A program made the translations under genes and the position numbers. Under the pieces are notes generated by a model. It did no database searches. It was not told the DNA's origin and saw only the letters and a program-made list of their open reading frames with translations. 64,000 nucleotides of DNA from Trileptium ribeirensis (taxonomy: Eukaryota > Nematoda > Enoplea > Enoplida > Thoracostomopsidae): assembly GCA_030248225.1 (NCBI GenBank), contig JASANE010019403.1, positions 39,811 through 103,810 on the forward strand, written 5' to 3'. Below, in pieces: positions 11,187 through 22,960 of this stretch. The first letter of the stretch is position 1, and each line of letters opens with the position of its first letter.

Positions 11187-13690
11187 GTGCAAACAGAAAA
11201 TTTAAAATGGGATTTCTTGAACGCGCATGTAAATATACAGATACGCACATTATTACTAGGTTCAAATTATGACCAGGGATTGACAACTATTTTTACTGAA
11301 CTTGTAAAAAATTGGATGAGTTTGAGGCTACAGGGTATGGATGGGTGCTACTACAAGTGCACCACGCTGACGAGCATGTCAGCATTTACCAACCGCTGCG
11401 AGGTTCATGTTATAAAGAGCTTCCGCAGTGAGGGAAGTATAAATATGATGTACTGAATATACAGAATAATGACTGAAAATGTTTTGAAGTATTTTAGCTG
11501 CATTATACCCTGCTAATGCGAATCCGCATAGGTTTAGCAATTTATGAAAAATTTGAAACAGAGCTGAACATGGATGGTATAGCATATACCGTTAAGATAC
11601 GAGTATATTAGTAAATTTGAGAAGCGAAATAAAATTGCTGTAAAATTTGTATGACTTCCAAGATGAGCACATAGCTCTTTTGTTTATTTCAAATAAGCAA
11701 CACCAGAAATATATTCATCTATTAAAGCACAAGGGTCATTACTGCCTTGCACTTTACCTAGACAGACTATTTGATGTCAAAAGAAAACACAAAACTAAAA
11801 GTACTTTTGCTTTAAACGTTTTGATGCCATGTTATAGTGAGAAGGTGCGTAATGAGCATATGGTACTGTGTAGAAATGACATGGGTGCAACGATAGAGAT
11901 GCCTGAAAACACCACATTAAATTTTAAAAATTTACATAAAATGCAACGCGCAACTTATGTACATATATGCAGACATTGAAAATGTCTTCTCGAAAAAATT
12001 AGATGGATATGATTCCAGCTCCATATTTTTACAACGACAGCATTCCAACGCCATACTTTTTTGCGGATATGGTTTGGTTGAAGTGATAGGGTGTTGCAAC
12101 GATAAGTCGCAAATAGTCGAGCCACATATATACCGTGACGAAGATCCAGTCAAAATGCTTTCTTGCATGCAAAGTGTAAAATCTGAAATCTTATCAAAAT
12201 ATTGATAAGCAAGCTAAAATTATAAAATGGTCGACAATCTAAATTTCAGCATAAGAATGTAAAAAAGCGGTGTTATGCCTGTTGTTTTAAATTTGTTCCT
12301 AGCGATAAAGCCAAGGACCTTTGGTACATTTGTGGGAGGAACCTCAGCACGGCAGATCCCAAGTACAAATATAGAGTATAAATTAATCCCAGATGTGACA
12401 GTAATGTTTCATAATTTGAAGCATTACAATGGTCACTTGATTATGCTGACGCTAAGTGCAATGCGCACTGATACAGGTCTTGAAATCTAGTGCCAACGGC
12501 CAAAGGTATAGAAGAAGTGGTTATGCTTTTCTGTTAATAGAGAAAATGTAAGAAAGCTCCCTTGCAGTGGTTTTTTGCTTAACTAATCTTCGGAACCTGA
12601 AGAGGAGGAGATTGCATACAAGAGTAGGTTTATTGACACCATGCAATTCTTAACCACCTCTTTAGAAAAAATTATTGGATAATTTGAAACATCATGGTGT
12701 CTACATAGTTTTGCTGCAATGTATCAATATTATGGTAAGAACACTAACTACTTACTGTCTAAAGGCGTTTATTCATACTAGAGAATATATGGCTAACTAT
12801 AAAAAATTTAATGAGAAAAGCTGGACCCCCAAAACAAAAAATTTTATTCTAGTTTGACGGATAACGAAATAAGTGAAGAGGATTATGCGCATTCTCAGAA
12901 AGTTTGGGAGCAAATGGGAATTAAAAATTTAGGAGATATATCACGACCTGTACTTGTGTACAGATGGATTATTATGCGGTGTTTTTGAAATTTTCTGTAT
13001 ATTTTGTATTGATAAATATATTTTAGATACAGTACATTATATAGACATTGCCAAGTTCTGCATGGGATGTTTGTTTGAAGCTGACGGGTACTGAGTTGGA
13101 ATACCTGAGGGATCCAGAAATGAATACGTTCCTTGAAGAAGGTATACGTGGGGAGTATAAGTAATTTCACAGATATGCTAAAGCTCAATAACAAATACCT
13201 ACCTGAAACTTATAATGTAAATTCTGCCCCGTTATATGTTATGTATCTGAACTCAAATACATTTATGTGGTTGGTCAATGCCATAGAAGCCGCCTTGTGG
13301 TGATTCTGAAATGATTGATACAAAAAGAAACTGATGACATTAATTGGTCTGCAGTTTATACATACAGTGATACTGGCTACGTACTTGAGGTAGACGTAGA
13401 ATACACTGACTAGCTACTTCATATTCGTAATGACTATTCTTTAGCTCCCTATAAACTTCAGGTTACTTATAGTATGTTGTCAGAATATTGCACTGGCCTT
13501 AAACAGCAATTAAATGTAATGTCTGGTTCAGTTCAGCAGCTTGTTCCTGACTTATTTAAAAACAAAAATAGAAATCACACATTAGGAATGTACAACTTTA
13601 CTTAAAGTTGGGAATGAAGCTTAAACATGTTCATAGAGTAATTTCATTAACACAGGACAACTGGATAGGTCTAGAATATTCATAAATTAT
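11187..13690 (+). pseudogene. Decayed Polinton/Maverick-type protein-primed DNA polymerase B
   Basis: Conserved blocks of the family-B polymerase carried by Polinton/Maverick elements appear in the expected order but in different frames separated by stops. They are a KFEKRN block at about 11613-11630, an HYCLALYLDRLF block near 11738, a zinc-finger-like region and the MYIYADIE exonuclease-type motif at 11957, an EEDYAHSQKVW block near 12876, a DLYLCTD block near 12940, a GIRG block near 13145, a NNKYLPETY block near 13190, a YLNSNT block near 13240, EVDVEYT at about 13387 and NDYSLAP near 13430. The family normally has Asp in the YLD motif A; here it is Asn. At least six frame changes or stops are present, so the copy is dead. 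Family assignment rests on motif order from memory; a close virus-like relative is possible. Confidence 0.75.
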
Positions 13691-14786
13691 GAGGGATGAG
13701 GGCCATCCATGAAACCAGCAGCAAGCAACTATATACACATGTAAGCATAAACGGCTGAAAGCCTGCACTTTGTAATAAAATTTATTAGTAGACCCTATGT
13801 CTCCTAAGTCGAAATTGTCCTGGATCCAGCGTGGGTCCACGTAAAAATATTTGGGTCCAGACCCACCTGTGGAGCCAAAACACCTTGGACCGCTACCTGG
13901 GTCGCACTGTGGAGCCAAATATTGTTCGCCGACCCTTTGCAAGAAATGGTGATTTTTCAATTTCCGGCATGTTATCGTGTGTTTTAGCCTACAATGAGTA
14001 CCTATTAGGTTACAAGCACGCTGGACACTATAGTTTTGCTATATAGGGTCTAGTTTGGCTATATTGTACTTTTTCATGCGGGTTCGATGGTTTTACGGTC
14101 GACGAACCGATTTTTGAATTGTAGTTCATTTTCATTTGTTTGGTCTGGTGATAGCCCTTAGATATAGATGACCTCACTATATCATGGCACCCGGAAATAC
14201 AGGTTCCGAGCATTCATGATTTATTAACCCACAAAATTTTATGAATTACTTCTTTTTAAGTTATATAGCATATTGTGTAGACAAAAAATTCATTGTAATT
14301 TTCTTCACAATAAAAAATTTTTAAAGCACATTTTTCAAAAATAATTCTTTGGAATTTCAATTATGGATGCTCGGTGAGGAGTAGGTATGCTTCGATACAC
14401 GTATAGTTGCATTGCCTGCTAACCTGCATTTAATGATCACCAATGAGTGGAATCAAAACTCTCTACTGAACGTGTGGATTTCGTTGAGTACTTTATAGTC
14501 ACTTCTCATGTTCGAATTTAGTAGTTTTTCGATGTCAGAATCTGAGTTCGAGAAATTCGACTATTGATACCAATGCACAGTAGTGTCGGCCGAAATATCA
14601 TTTTTACCTCTCTGCGTTGTAGGTACAAATTTTCAAGTAGTCCCACATGGTTTAATTTTTTTTGTCGCAAACTACAACAATTTCGAATTACACATTTAAC
14701 CGTTGAAAGTTTCGAATTCAATGTTAGTCCAGTTAATACTCATTAACGTATACATGGGTTAAAACCTCTTTTTTTAATATTCAGAA
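13679..14786 (+). mobile_element. Left arm of a 1.1 kb inverted repeat (foldback element)
   Basis: This segment is repeated in reverse complement at 15586-16695. Matching landmarks are the outer end (GGGATGAGGGCCATCCATGA at 13692 versus the complement near 16661-16681), the GGTCCA/GGACCC-rich block, the TTTACGGTCGACGAACC block and the inner end TTTTTTTAATATTCAG. Identity is very high across long stretches. One visible difference is a short deletion in the left arm near 14515-14565. It carries no ORF of its own. Fragments of the same family occur at 1166, 1503 and 29306. Confidence 0.9.
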
Positions 14787-14894
14787 TTGACGACCTTGAC
14801 GAATATTTGCCCAGCGGCAAAGGAAAATGACGTTCTATGTCTATCTCGGGCGATTGTGTTGTTTTTATCTGTTAGAACCAAATTGTTGTTTCAG

Positions 14895-15047
14895 GCAGCA
14901 CACACATTTCAACGCTACCGAGAACGGGCGGAGCACAGCCTTCGCGGCGTCGATTATTATTCCACCGCGCTATGGTTTCTCGGCCGAGAAGTGGAGCTAT
15001 CATCGCTCGCCCAGGATTTAGTTGCACATTTTCGCTACGCGCCTGAG
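14895..15047 (+). CDS. CDC27: CDC27/APC3 exon inside the loop of an inverted repeat
   Basis: This 51-codon exon is bounded by TTGTTTCAG and GTTAGT, in phase 0 at both ends. It reads through QRYRERAEHSLRGVDYYSTA and LWFLGREVELSSLAQDL. This matches the block in CDC27/APC3 that contains the YRVEGMEIYSTTLWHL-type signature just before the C-terminal TPR repeats. The following exon at 21152 continues the family alignment without a gap (APE joined to TWC, where vertebrate CDC27 has SPEAWC). CDC27 is a TPR scaffold of the anaphase-promoting complex that receives the IR tails of CDC20/CDH1 and APC10. The exon lies between two 1.1 kb inverted arms, an unusual setting for an essential gene. The preceding exon was not found. 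Confidence 0.85.
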
Positions 15048-15585
15048 GTTAGTTTTTTAACGTTTCGGCGAAATGTACCTATCAGAGAAATTATTACTGT
15101 TGGTGGAATTATACACGTGGGCATACTAGTTGCATAGCGCGTTGCATCAGTAATCGAGCTCCGAATGTACTACTAGTAACTGGCACAGCGAGGGAAAACG
15201 GAGCAACTGCGAGTGTCTACGCTTATTGATCATTTTGTCGTTCCAAATTCAGGTCCCTAAGCGCGCTTAAAGCCCCATGCTAGTAATTATACACCTACAA
15301 TACTTCTGTGACAACGCCACGGTCAGTTTAGTCATTATATAAAACCGGGTTCAGTATAATAAGTATTAACTATTATGATACCTTTAGTAGTGGGTTTATC
15401 CATAGTGTTATCGATCGTAATTTCGTCGTTTTGTTCACTGAAACCGTCAAAGCTCTTGTTGTCCATATTTCTATTGTTACGATTGAGAGTGTCCTGTCAA
15501 CATAGAATAAAGAAACAGATATTTAAATGTATTGGTGTAGAAATAAATGTGGTACCTGTATATTCAAAAACAGAATCGTCTACTT

Positions 15586-16695
15586 ACTGAATATTAAAAA
15601 AAGAGGTTTTAACCCATGTATACGTTAATGAGTATTAACTGGACTAACATTGAATTCGAAACTTTCAACGGTTAAATGTGTTAAATTCGAAATTGTTGTA
15701 GTTTGCGACAAAAAAAATTAAACCATGTGGGACTACTTGAAAATTTGTACCTAATTCCACAAGAGGTAAAAATGATATTTCGGCCGACACTACTGTGCAT
15801 TGGTATCAATAGTAAATTTACTACGAACTCAGATTCTGACATCGAAAAACTACTGACATGTGGAACATGAGAAGTGACTATAAAGTACTCAACAAAATCC
15901 ACACGTTCAGTAGAGAGTTTTGATTCCACTCATTGGTGATCATTAAATGCAGGTTAGCAGGCAATGCAACTATACGTGTATCGAAGCATACCTACTCCCT
16001 CACCGAGCATCCATAATTGAAATTCCAAAGAATTATTTTTGAAAAATGTGCTTTAAAAATTTTTTATTGTGAAGAAAATTACAATGAATTTTTTGTCTAC
16101 ACAATATGCTATATAACTTAAAAAGAAGTAATTCATAAAATTTTGTGGGTTAATAAATCATGAATGCTCGGAACCTGTATTTCCGGGTGCCATGATATAG
16201 TGAGGTCATCTATATCTAAGGGCTATCACCAGACCAAACAAATGAAAATGGAATACAATTAGAAAATTGCTTCGTCGACCGCAAAACCATCGAAACCGCA
16301 TGAAAAAGTAGCTACAATGTAGCCGAACTAGACTCTGTATAGCAAAACTATAGTGCCCAGCGTGCTTGTAACCTAATAGGTACTCATTGTAGGCTAAAAA
16401 CATACGATAACATGCCGGAAATTGAAAAATCACCATTTGTTGCAAAGGGTCGCGAACAATATTTGGCTATACAGCGCGATCCAGGTAGCGGTCCTGGGTC
16501 CACAGGGGGGTCTGGACCCAAATATTTTTACGTGGACCCACACTGGACCCAGGACAATTTGTACTTAAGAGACATAGGGTCTACTAATAAATTCTATTAC
16601 AAAGTGCAGGCTTTGAGACGTTTATGCTTACATGTGTATATATAGTTGCTTGCTGCTGGTTTCATGGATGGCCCTCATCCCTCATAATTTATGTA
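15586..16695 (-). mobile_element. Right arm of the 1.1 kb inverted repeat
   Basis: This is the reverse complement of 13679-14786. It starts at CTGAATATTAAAAAAAGAGG and ends in the ATGGATGGCCCTCATCCCTC block near 16664-16683. The spacer between the arms is 799 bp and holds a CDC27 exon. Either two copies of one element inserted in opposite orientation on each side of the exon, or one foldback element spans it. Confidence 0.9.
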
Positions 16696-16699
16696 TTTG

Positions 16700-17935
16700 T
16701 AATTATAATAATGTAAAATTGCGTTTCTTAATTACGCTTTTCTATTGTGTATAAATTGGTGAAACTCTCGAGCCAAAAATTGTAAGCTTGGAGCCAGCGT
16801 TTAAGGTCTGGGCCCGTTGATTTCTCGTTGAGTTGTTTCTGCATCGTCATTTTTCGATGCGAAGCTTACGTCGAGATATATGGTGTGCAAAACACTGGTA
16901 CCCGTATGGCCAGATTTGGAAAAGAGCCACTAAAAACATGTTTTTGCCATTTTGGAGGTACAGTCCGCTTTGAAACTGTTCCTAAAAAGCACATCCCAGT
17001 CACTTTTTACATCTAATAAAAATTACCGAAATCCGTCGTATATCAGAAGATGAGTTATGAATTGCAGAAAGACAAAACAGAAATTTTCACGATTGCCAAT
17101 CAGCTTTAGGATGTGAACGGAATGAACATTTATCACAGCACAACATTATGATATACGTATGTAAGTATAAATAATTTGCATAGTGTGTTTGTCAGAAATA
17201 TATCGGAACCACAAATATACCGGTTTTAAGCAAAACTAGTTCAGTTTCACACATTGTCAAGCTTCATTTGCATATGCTGAACACCACAGTACTAACCCAG
17301 TTAAATGGAAAACGAAGAAAATTTTACAACGCGTCCAGAACGGATAGTCACCATCCGCGATTGTGATGGTGTAGCGCTCTGTCTACCATTCTGCTCATTC
17401 GGTGATACTGACGTTGCGCACTTTGACAGCGCCAGAATACCGGTTTGACTGAATCAAAGCAAACAACATTGTGCTGACCTCCTGCCTAGACTCTAAAATA
17501 TTTATTTAAACGCCTAACGACACAATGCGGTCCTGTGTGTGGAAACTGGAATGCTTTCTTCATGGAGTCTGCTCGGATGAAGACAAATTCAGATTCTAGT
17601 ACAGCAGACATAAAGTAAAGCGTATTTCAGGGCAGCGTGTTCCCGTCGGCGGTACCATTCCATAATTGTTGGAAAATGTTAGACAAACTGCACGGGGTGT
17701 CCCAGGTTTTTGGAAGCATTAGATATAAAAAATGGTCCATGCAACCTCGGAGTACGTTAACTGTTTATGAAGACAAACCGATGTTTTTCTTTTAAGCGGA
17801 TCTGAGTCCAAGCGGCACAACAGGAAGTACCTCAGTCGAGCAGTGACTAAATGGTTGCGCGTATATGGCAGCCTTAATCTGCCGATAAAAGCGTTCCATT
17901 ACCGACATCATGATACGATGTCGTACGAAAATGGT
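16700..17935. other. Intronic sequence, no firm gene
   Basis: This lies in the 6.1 kb CDC27 intron 15048-21151. The stretch 16779-16812 resembles a scrap at 1503. Around 17560-17700 a broken frame contains SDEDKF, loosely like the Tc1/mariner DES/DEKF region, but the support is too weak to name an element. Confidence 0.35.
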
Positions 17936-17939
17936 TTAC

Positions 17940-19400
17940 TCACAGTAGCTGTGTAAGTGGTTTAAATAGTCGTTGAGTCGAATTGGCGCCCGCGGCCCGC
18001 TGTAATTGCCGTTGGTATTCTGAGCCATGATATCCAGCCCGGAATAGAGCTTGTGCTACTGTTTCGGCAGCGATATCGCAGATTGGAAAGGCTTCAACCC
18101 AACAGGCAAACCGGTCGATAGCGGCGAAGAGGTGCGTTTTATCCTCGGAAGATGGCAAGGGATCTACAATGTATATGTGGGTGTAATCGAAAATTACCCC
18201 AATTTTGACACCGTGCGACGGTGCGTCTTTGCACTTTGGCATTCTAGGCACGTTTTAGCGCAATAGCGCACATTCTTACTGATGCTTGACTAAACGAACC
18301 GTTGTGCTACTAGTCTTTGCGTCGCTTGTATTCCAGACGTGAAAATGAGCTAATAGGAGTGAAAGCGACACGACGATTTTGTTTTGGGAGCAGAGGTTGC
18401 GCAAGACTGTTATAAACATCGCAAAAATAGTTCGATCAGACATTGGAGGCGACACCCACTGGAGTTGGAGCGGTGTGCCCACGCATGTTGCTTAGACTCA
18501 ATCCATTTGATTTGCGCCTCAGCCAACGCAATATAAGCGATACCTAATGCGTGGAATATATACTAGATTAAGCGTCAGCTGCCTTATTTTTGGTCCACTT
18601 ATGTGTCGTACGTCAATGGTGATTTCAGCGATGAATGACAGCTCATGAATCTTTTGTGGCGATTGTCGATATGATCGTCCTTGAATCCCTCCATTTTGAG
18701 CGGCTCATGACACTTTTTCCTCTTTGCCCCGAATGTTTAGTGGTACCAGCATATGTCGCCGTCTGGATCAGTGCTATTGCGGCCACCCGATTGGCTCGGG
18801 TTGCGTAATCGTAGATTGGATCAGTTGCGGGATCGATAACTTTTACTGAGCCAGTATATTCTGAGACTTGACACTAGCTGTAGCACTTTGGAACGTAAAG
18901 CTTCCATCTCTGTCATTCACCATTCAGCCTGGACCGCAGATAAAGACGGCGATGCATTTGACAATTCTATTATTTTGTCCACCAAACTTGCCACTGAGTC
19001 GAGTATGGGACTTTATGGATTAGGCGAACACTACGTGAAGATTTCTTGACAGTCGCTGAGAAAAAATTTTGTCGAGCATTGCGTGGTGAGGCGCGGAATG
19101 TTTGGAGCCCAAAACCTGGCGTCTGTAGCGGAGTGGTTGGTTCGCTTTGCGATCACCCAATTCTTCCGCGTTGAGTAGTTACTGCAGACGGCGTTGTTCG
19201 GACACCGAAAGTCATTGAACCTACTGCTCGTGCAGGACCTCGTATGGGTTTTCGCGTGGTGGATGGAGCATTGAATCGCGTACTGTGGTAGCGCAAGGCG
19301 CGCACGACATAATGAAATTTGTTTGTTTGCGTTCTGATGCCCTTGTTGCGAATTGAGCCTCGACGTGTGCACACTATAGCTCAGGATTGGTTGGCCAAAT
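17940..19400 (-). pseudogene. Ty3/gypsy retrotransposon remnant: gag joined to integrase
   Basis: Read on the minus strand, a gag segment comes first: a KFHYVVRAL block near 19320, an SVSEQRRLQ block near 19200 and an ELGDRKANQ block near 19150. An integrase follows: a GIQATQRLVAQRFV zinc-binding-domain block near 18310, then a catalytic-core block with HLFAAIDRFACWVEAFP and DIAAETVAQALF at about 18070-18165. Protease, reverse transcriptase and RNase H are missing between them, so the copy has a large internal deletion. Stops and frameshifts are frequent. It is antisense to CDC27 and lies within one of its introns. Confidence 0.8.
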
Positions 19401-20060
19401 TGAAGGTGATTTAATTACAGCATCTGCCACTAAGCCAGAATTCTACCTGTCGATTGTCATAGGTCCTGTTATTGGCTTTATCTTGCGCTGATGGCAGCGA
19501 CATGTACCTTTTTATTAGTGTCAATTCTTACTAATCTAGATGGTCAGTTTCAGTTAATAAAGATCAGTTTTAAGTTTATTGTGTGTTTTAACCAGTCTTC
19601 AGTCGACATATCATTGACTCATACGTTGCGACTTCGTATAGAGCGGTATCACGAATGCGATCAGCATCGGACGTCGAGGGTCGCTTGTCCGTATACAGTT
19701 GGAGATGAAATGCTAAGGCTATGCCACGGCATCAAGCGGAACTATTAACCGAACCAGCATACACCATATCGCTAGCCACTAGTGACCTTACAGCCCCATA
19801 CGGGCCACTGGGCCCCATACGGTCGATATCGATGTATCTAAATTCTTCGTACCAGGTTTTCAGTCAATAAGGGGGCACGAAATGAAGCTGCAGACACTGG
19901 ATATATCGAGACTAGATGTTCGAAAAAACTTTTTCCCCCACCTGGGGGTTGTGGCAAGGAACATCCTTCCATCGCATGTGATATGTGCACCAACCCTTTC
20001 AGCGTTCAAATGTCGCTCGATGCCGCAAATGTTTTGCTTCCAAATTAATTGTTCAGTTTA

Positions 20061-20850
20061 GTACCCTTTACGGAAGCAAGATTATTTTTCTCTGGTTGGT
20101 TTTACTTCATAGTAAAATGATAAATTCCGATGCATCTTTTTTTTGTTTTTCGATTAAGGCTCCTGTTCTGGAATTATGGGGTTTGAGGTATTGTGTCTCA
20201 ATGGTTCCACGATCTCAAATTCGAAAACTTGTTCTGACGTCCCGGGCGGTTGAAAAGTTTCACTTGGCGGTTTTCGGGCCTGGGAAAGTGGTTGCCGCTG
20301 GTGCTTTTGCTACGTGACCCATGGTTCCATGGGTACGAGGGTGTGGCACCCCTAAGGTTCGGGTCAGAGATCAATAAAAAAGATTTTTTATGCCATTTTG
20401 GTACCCTTCGCGGAAGCAAGATTAGTTTTCTTAACATTCGAAGTTTTTTCTCTGGTTGGTTCTATTTCAAAGTAAAATGATAAATTCCCATGCCTCTTTT
20501 TTGTTTTTCGAGTATGGCTCCTGTTCTAGAGTTATGAGGTTTGAGGTATGGTGCCTCAATGGTTCCTCGACCACAAATTCGAAAATTTGTTATGACTTCC
20601 TGGGCGGCTGAAAAGTTTTACTTGGGGGTTTTCGGACATGGCAAACTCATTGCTGCTGTAGATTTTGCTCTGGCATCCATGGTTCTATGGGTACGGGGTA
20701 TGGCGCTGCCAAGGTTCATCGACCCAAAATTCCTGATTTTTACAGTTGCGTCCTGGGAGGCTGATAGCTTGCACTTGGGGGTTTTAGGACTTATGAAACT
20801 TATTGCCGGTGTTAGTTTTGTTCTAACTGGTTTTGTTGTGGTTGTGATTC
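20061..20850 (+). repeat. Direct repeat, period 340 bp, two copies plus a partial third
   Basis: GTACCCTT followed by CGGAAGCAAGATTA begins at 20061 and again at 20401. Both copies contain TCTCTGGTTGGTT, AAAATGATAAATTCC, TGGCTCCTGTTCT-like and CATGGTTC(C/T)ATGGGTACG blocks. A third, more diverged partial copy covers about 20722-20840. Both copies are mostly open in one frame (19985-20317 and 20541-20894), which probably reflects composition. The tract is intronic with respect to CDC27. Confidence 0.8.
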
Positions 20851-21151
20851 CGTCAAAAGGTAAAAACCCTACCGGAACTGGAATTACAGTTTAAAAATTT
20901 TGTTTAAATTTGTTCACATATATTCGGCTTCATCTGTGGTCCAATCATACGTTACATATTTACGCAATGATCAAGTTCCAAGACGACCCAACAAATGAAA
21001 AGACTAACTCAGCAAATTACCGTGTGAAACGTAAGTAGGACACAATTTCAGTTAGAATTATTCATCTTCACCCGGCAGGACGTTGTTAAAAAACCAAAGA
21101 TAGGTCGATGCTTGTAGCAGCTTGCCCATTTAAGATGTTTTTCATTTTCAG

Positions 21152-21232
21152 ACATGGTGTGTGGCCGGTAACTGCTTTAGTTTGCAAAATGAACGTGAAA
21201 CTGCAATCAAGTTCTTCGAACGTGCAGTCCAG
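21152..21232 (+). CDS. CDC27: CDC27/APC3 exon, start of a C-terminal TPR
   Basis: This is a 27-codon exon between TTCATTTTCAG and GTATGTAT, in phase 0 at both ends. It encodes TWCVAGNCFSLQ followed by ETAIKFFERAVQ, one of the most conserved stretches of CDC27 (family form AWCAAGNCFSLQ...AIKFFQRAIQ). It forms helices A and B of a TPR unit in the superhelix that holds APC/C coactivators. The next exon supplies the helix-ending LNPN. Confidence 0.9.
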
Positions 21233-21755
21233 GTATGTATGTTTGTAATTATATCAATATTCAAAATTTCTATATACAAGTACAAAACGCTTCCCCTTTA
21301 TGGAAGTTGTTAGCGCGTCCTGTACTCATTTTCCCACAATAAGTGGTCATTTCAACCAATTTTTTGCTGAAATCAATCAAATTTTGAAGTTCTGAAAGGG
21401 ATTTTCATAAAACATTTTGTCAATTTTTTAAGTCAGCTAGGAGCTGTTTTTATCGGAGGCGGGGACGGAAGCCCAAAATTTTGCCAGGGGCCCCAACCGC
21501 GTCACCGCTTTTTCCTAGAGGCACAGAAAAATGCCACGAGCTGCTTCCCACTTCAGGAAGTCAGCGATAAAAGTGTTCCGTTACCATACTGTTATTGTCC
21601 ATCGTAAGCATATAAAACGGATTCTTTCCAATTTTATCCAAAGTATATTACCTTTGAAGTTAGTAAGGTTAATGCACTAGTTTAGCGATTTTTCTGTGGT
21701 TGGCGGGTTATGTTTGTTATTGCAATTAATACTATGAAGAATGCATTAGAGAAGT

Positions 21756-22084
21756 GTATGACACCTCCCTGCACTCTAATGTTAGACCTTGTTTCATGAC
21801 ACGTGCGTTTTCGGCCACCACCTCCACCCACTTTGGGGCATTATCATGTATAGACCCCCTACCCAGTTTTAGGGGTTAACTCGGACCCTCGCAGTATTGT
21901 AGGGGTTCGGTTTATAAGCTGCTACCGTTTCAACTGGACCTCATCAAAACGAGGGGTCCGGCGCTACCCCCATTAAACTGGGGGTCTGTGCATGACCGTC
22001 CTCCTAAAACTGGGGAGGTGTCAGGTTGATAACGCCCGCATCATCAAACACGGGCTAATATTAGAGTGCTGGGAAGTGTCATAC
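21756..22084. mobile_element. MITE-like element with about 30-bp terminal inverted repeats
   Basis: GTATGACACCTCCCTGCACT at 21756 mirrors the complement of AGTGCTGGGAAGTGTCATAC ending at 22084, and the match continues inward to CTAATGTTAG/CTAATATTAG. The 329-bp interior is GC-rich and contains further complementary blocks (CCCAGTTTTAGGGG, AAACTGGGGGTC). There is no ORF, and no clear target-site duplication was found. It lies in the CDC27 intron 21233-22140 and ends 56 bp before the acceptor. Confidence 0.8.
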
Positions 22085-22140
22085 TACTGACTAATCAGTA
22101 AGTCGAGTTCATTAGTAAGTGAGTCATGTTGTGCTTTCAG

Positions 22141-22268
22141 CTGAATCCAAACTATCTGTTTGCGTACAATTTGCTCGGTTTCGAATATCTGGATTTGGAA
22201 GAATTCGAAAAAAGCCAACAGTGTTTCCGAGCTGGGATCCGCACCGAGCCGCGGAACTACAAATCATG
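22141..22268 (+). CDS. CDC27: CDC27/APC3 exon, TPR unit
   Basis: This 128-bp exon starts in phase 0 after GTGCTTTCAG and ends with a split Trp codon (TG|G) before GTACGG. It encodes LNPNYLFAYNLLGFEYLDLE, then EEFEKSQQCFRAGIRTEPRN. This is a canonical TPR spacing with the Pro at the end of helix B, matching the family text around DPNYAYAYTLLGHE. The next exon resumes with the last base of the Trp codon, which supports both boundaries. Confidence 0.9.
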
Positions 22269-22718
22269 GTACGGCTATTTTTTTAAATTGTTGTGAGGAA
22301 TTTTATAGCTTGAACAAAAATGTAGACGATTGTCAGGACTTTGGTGTCGCAGCTGAAATGGACCGTATACCAAATAGCTGCTTAAAAATTAATACTTGGT
22401 ACAAATATGTTAGTCATAGGCGGCGCACATGAGCTCGTGAATCGCTAAATAATAGCAGTTTAGTTGAATTTAATCAAATCGCTACTGTATTTCAATGTGT
22501 AAAGTCGTATGTGTGGACGTTATTGATGACTAAGCTGGATTTCTCGATAACAGAAAACCTGTCATATGTGCCAGAATGCGGCAGAAACTTAGTAGTCGAC
22601 TCAATAAGGACTGTCGTCGCCTACGGCTGTGTTTGTGCTTTACCTAAATATTGCTGGAAGTTGTAAATACCCGGACATTTTTAATAAATGTAGCTATAAG
22701 AATTGTTTTCTTTTCCAG

Positions 22719-22836
22719 GTTCGGTCTGGGAACGTACTACTACAAACTGGGTAAAATGGATATGGCCGAGATCAACTTCAAAAAAGCTCATGCTATTAAT
22801 CCGAATAATCCAGTCATCGCTTGTCATATTAGTGTG
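22719..22836 (+). CDS. CDC27: CDC27/APC3 exon, TPR unit
   Basis: This 118-bp exon follows TCTTTTCCAG, completes the split Trp codon and ends in phase 0 before GTGAGT. It encodes FGLGTYYYKLGKMDMAEINF, then KKAHAINPNNPVIACHISV. The family equivalent is YGLGMIYYKQEKFSLAEMHFQKALDINP. The CHI(S/G)V ending flows directly into VLQRQQK in the next exon, as expected for CDC27. Confidence 0.9.
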
Positions 22837-22960
22837 GTGAGTGACAATCGATGTTACTTGTTTCTCACGGACTCGATTCCTCGAAATCGGAAATTTTTAT
22901 GAAGAGCAGCGATTTTTTGCAACAACGTAATTGTATAAATTTCAATTTCCTCCAATATGG

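Noticed and set aside
17540..17720. Tc1/mariner transposase fragment (SDEDKF)
   Set aside because: Only one short, weakly matching patch was seen, with no flanking catalytic blocks or inverted ends.
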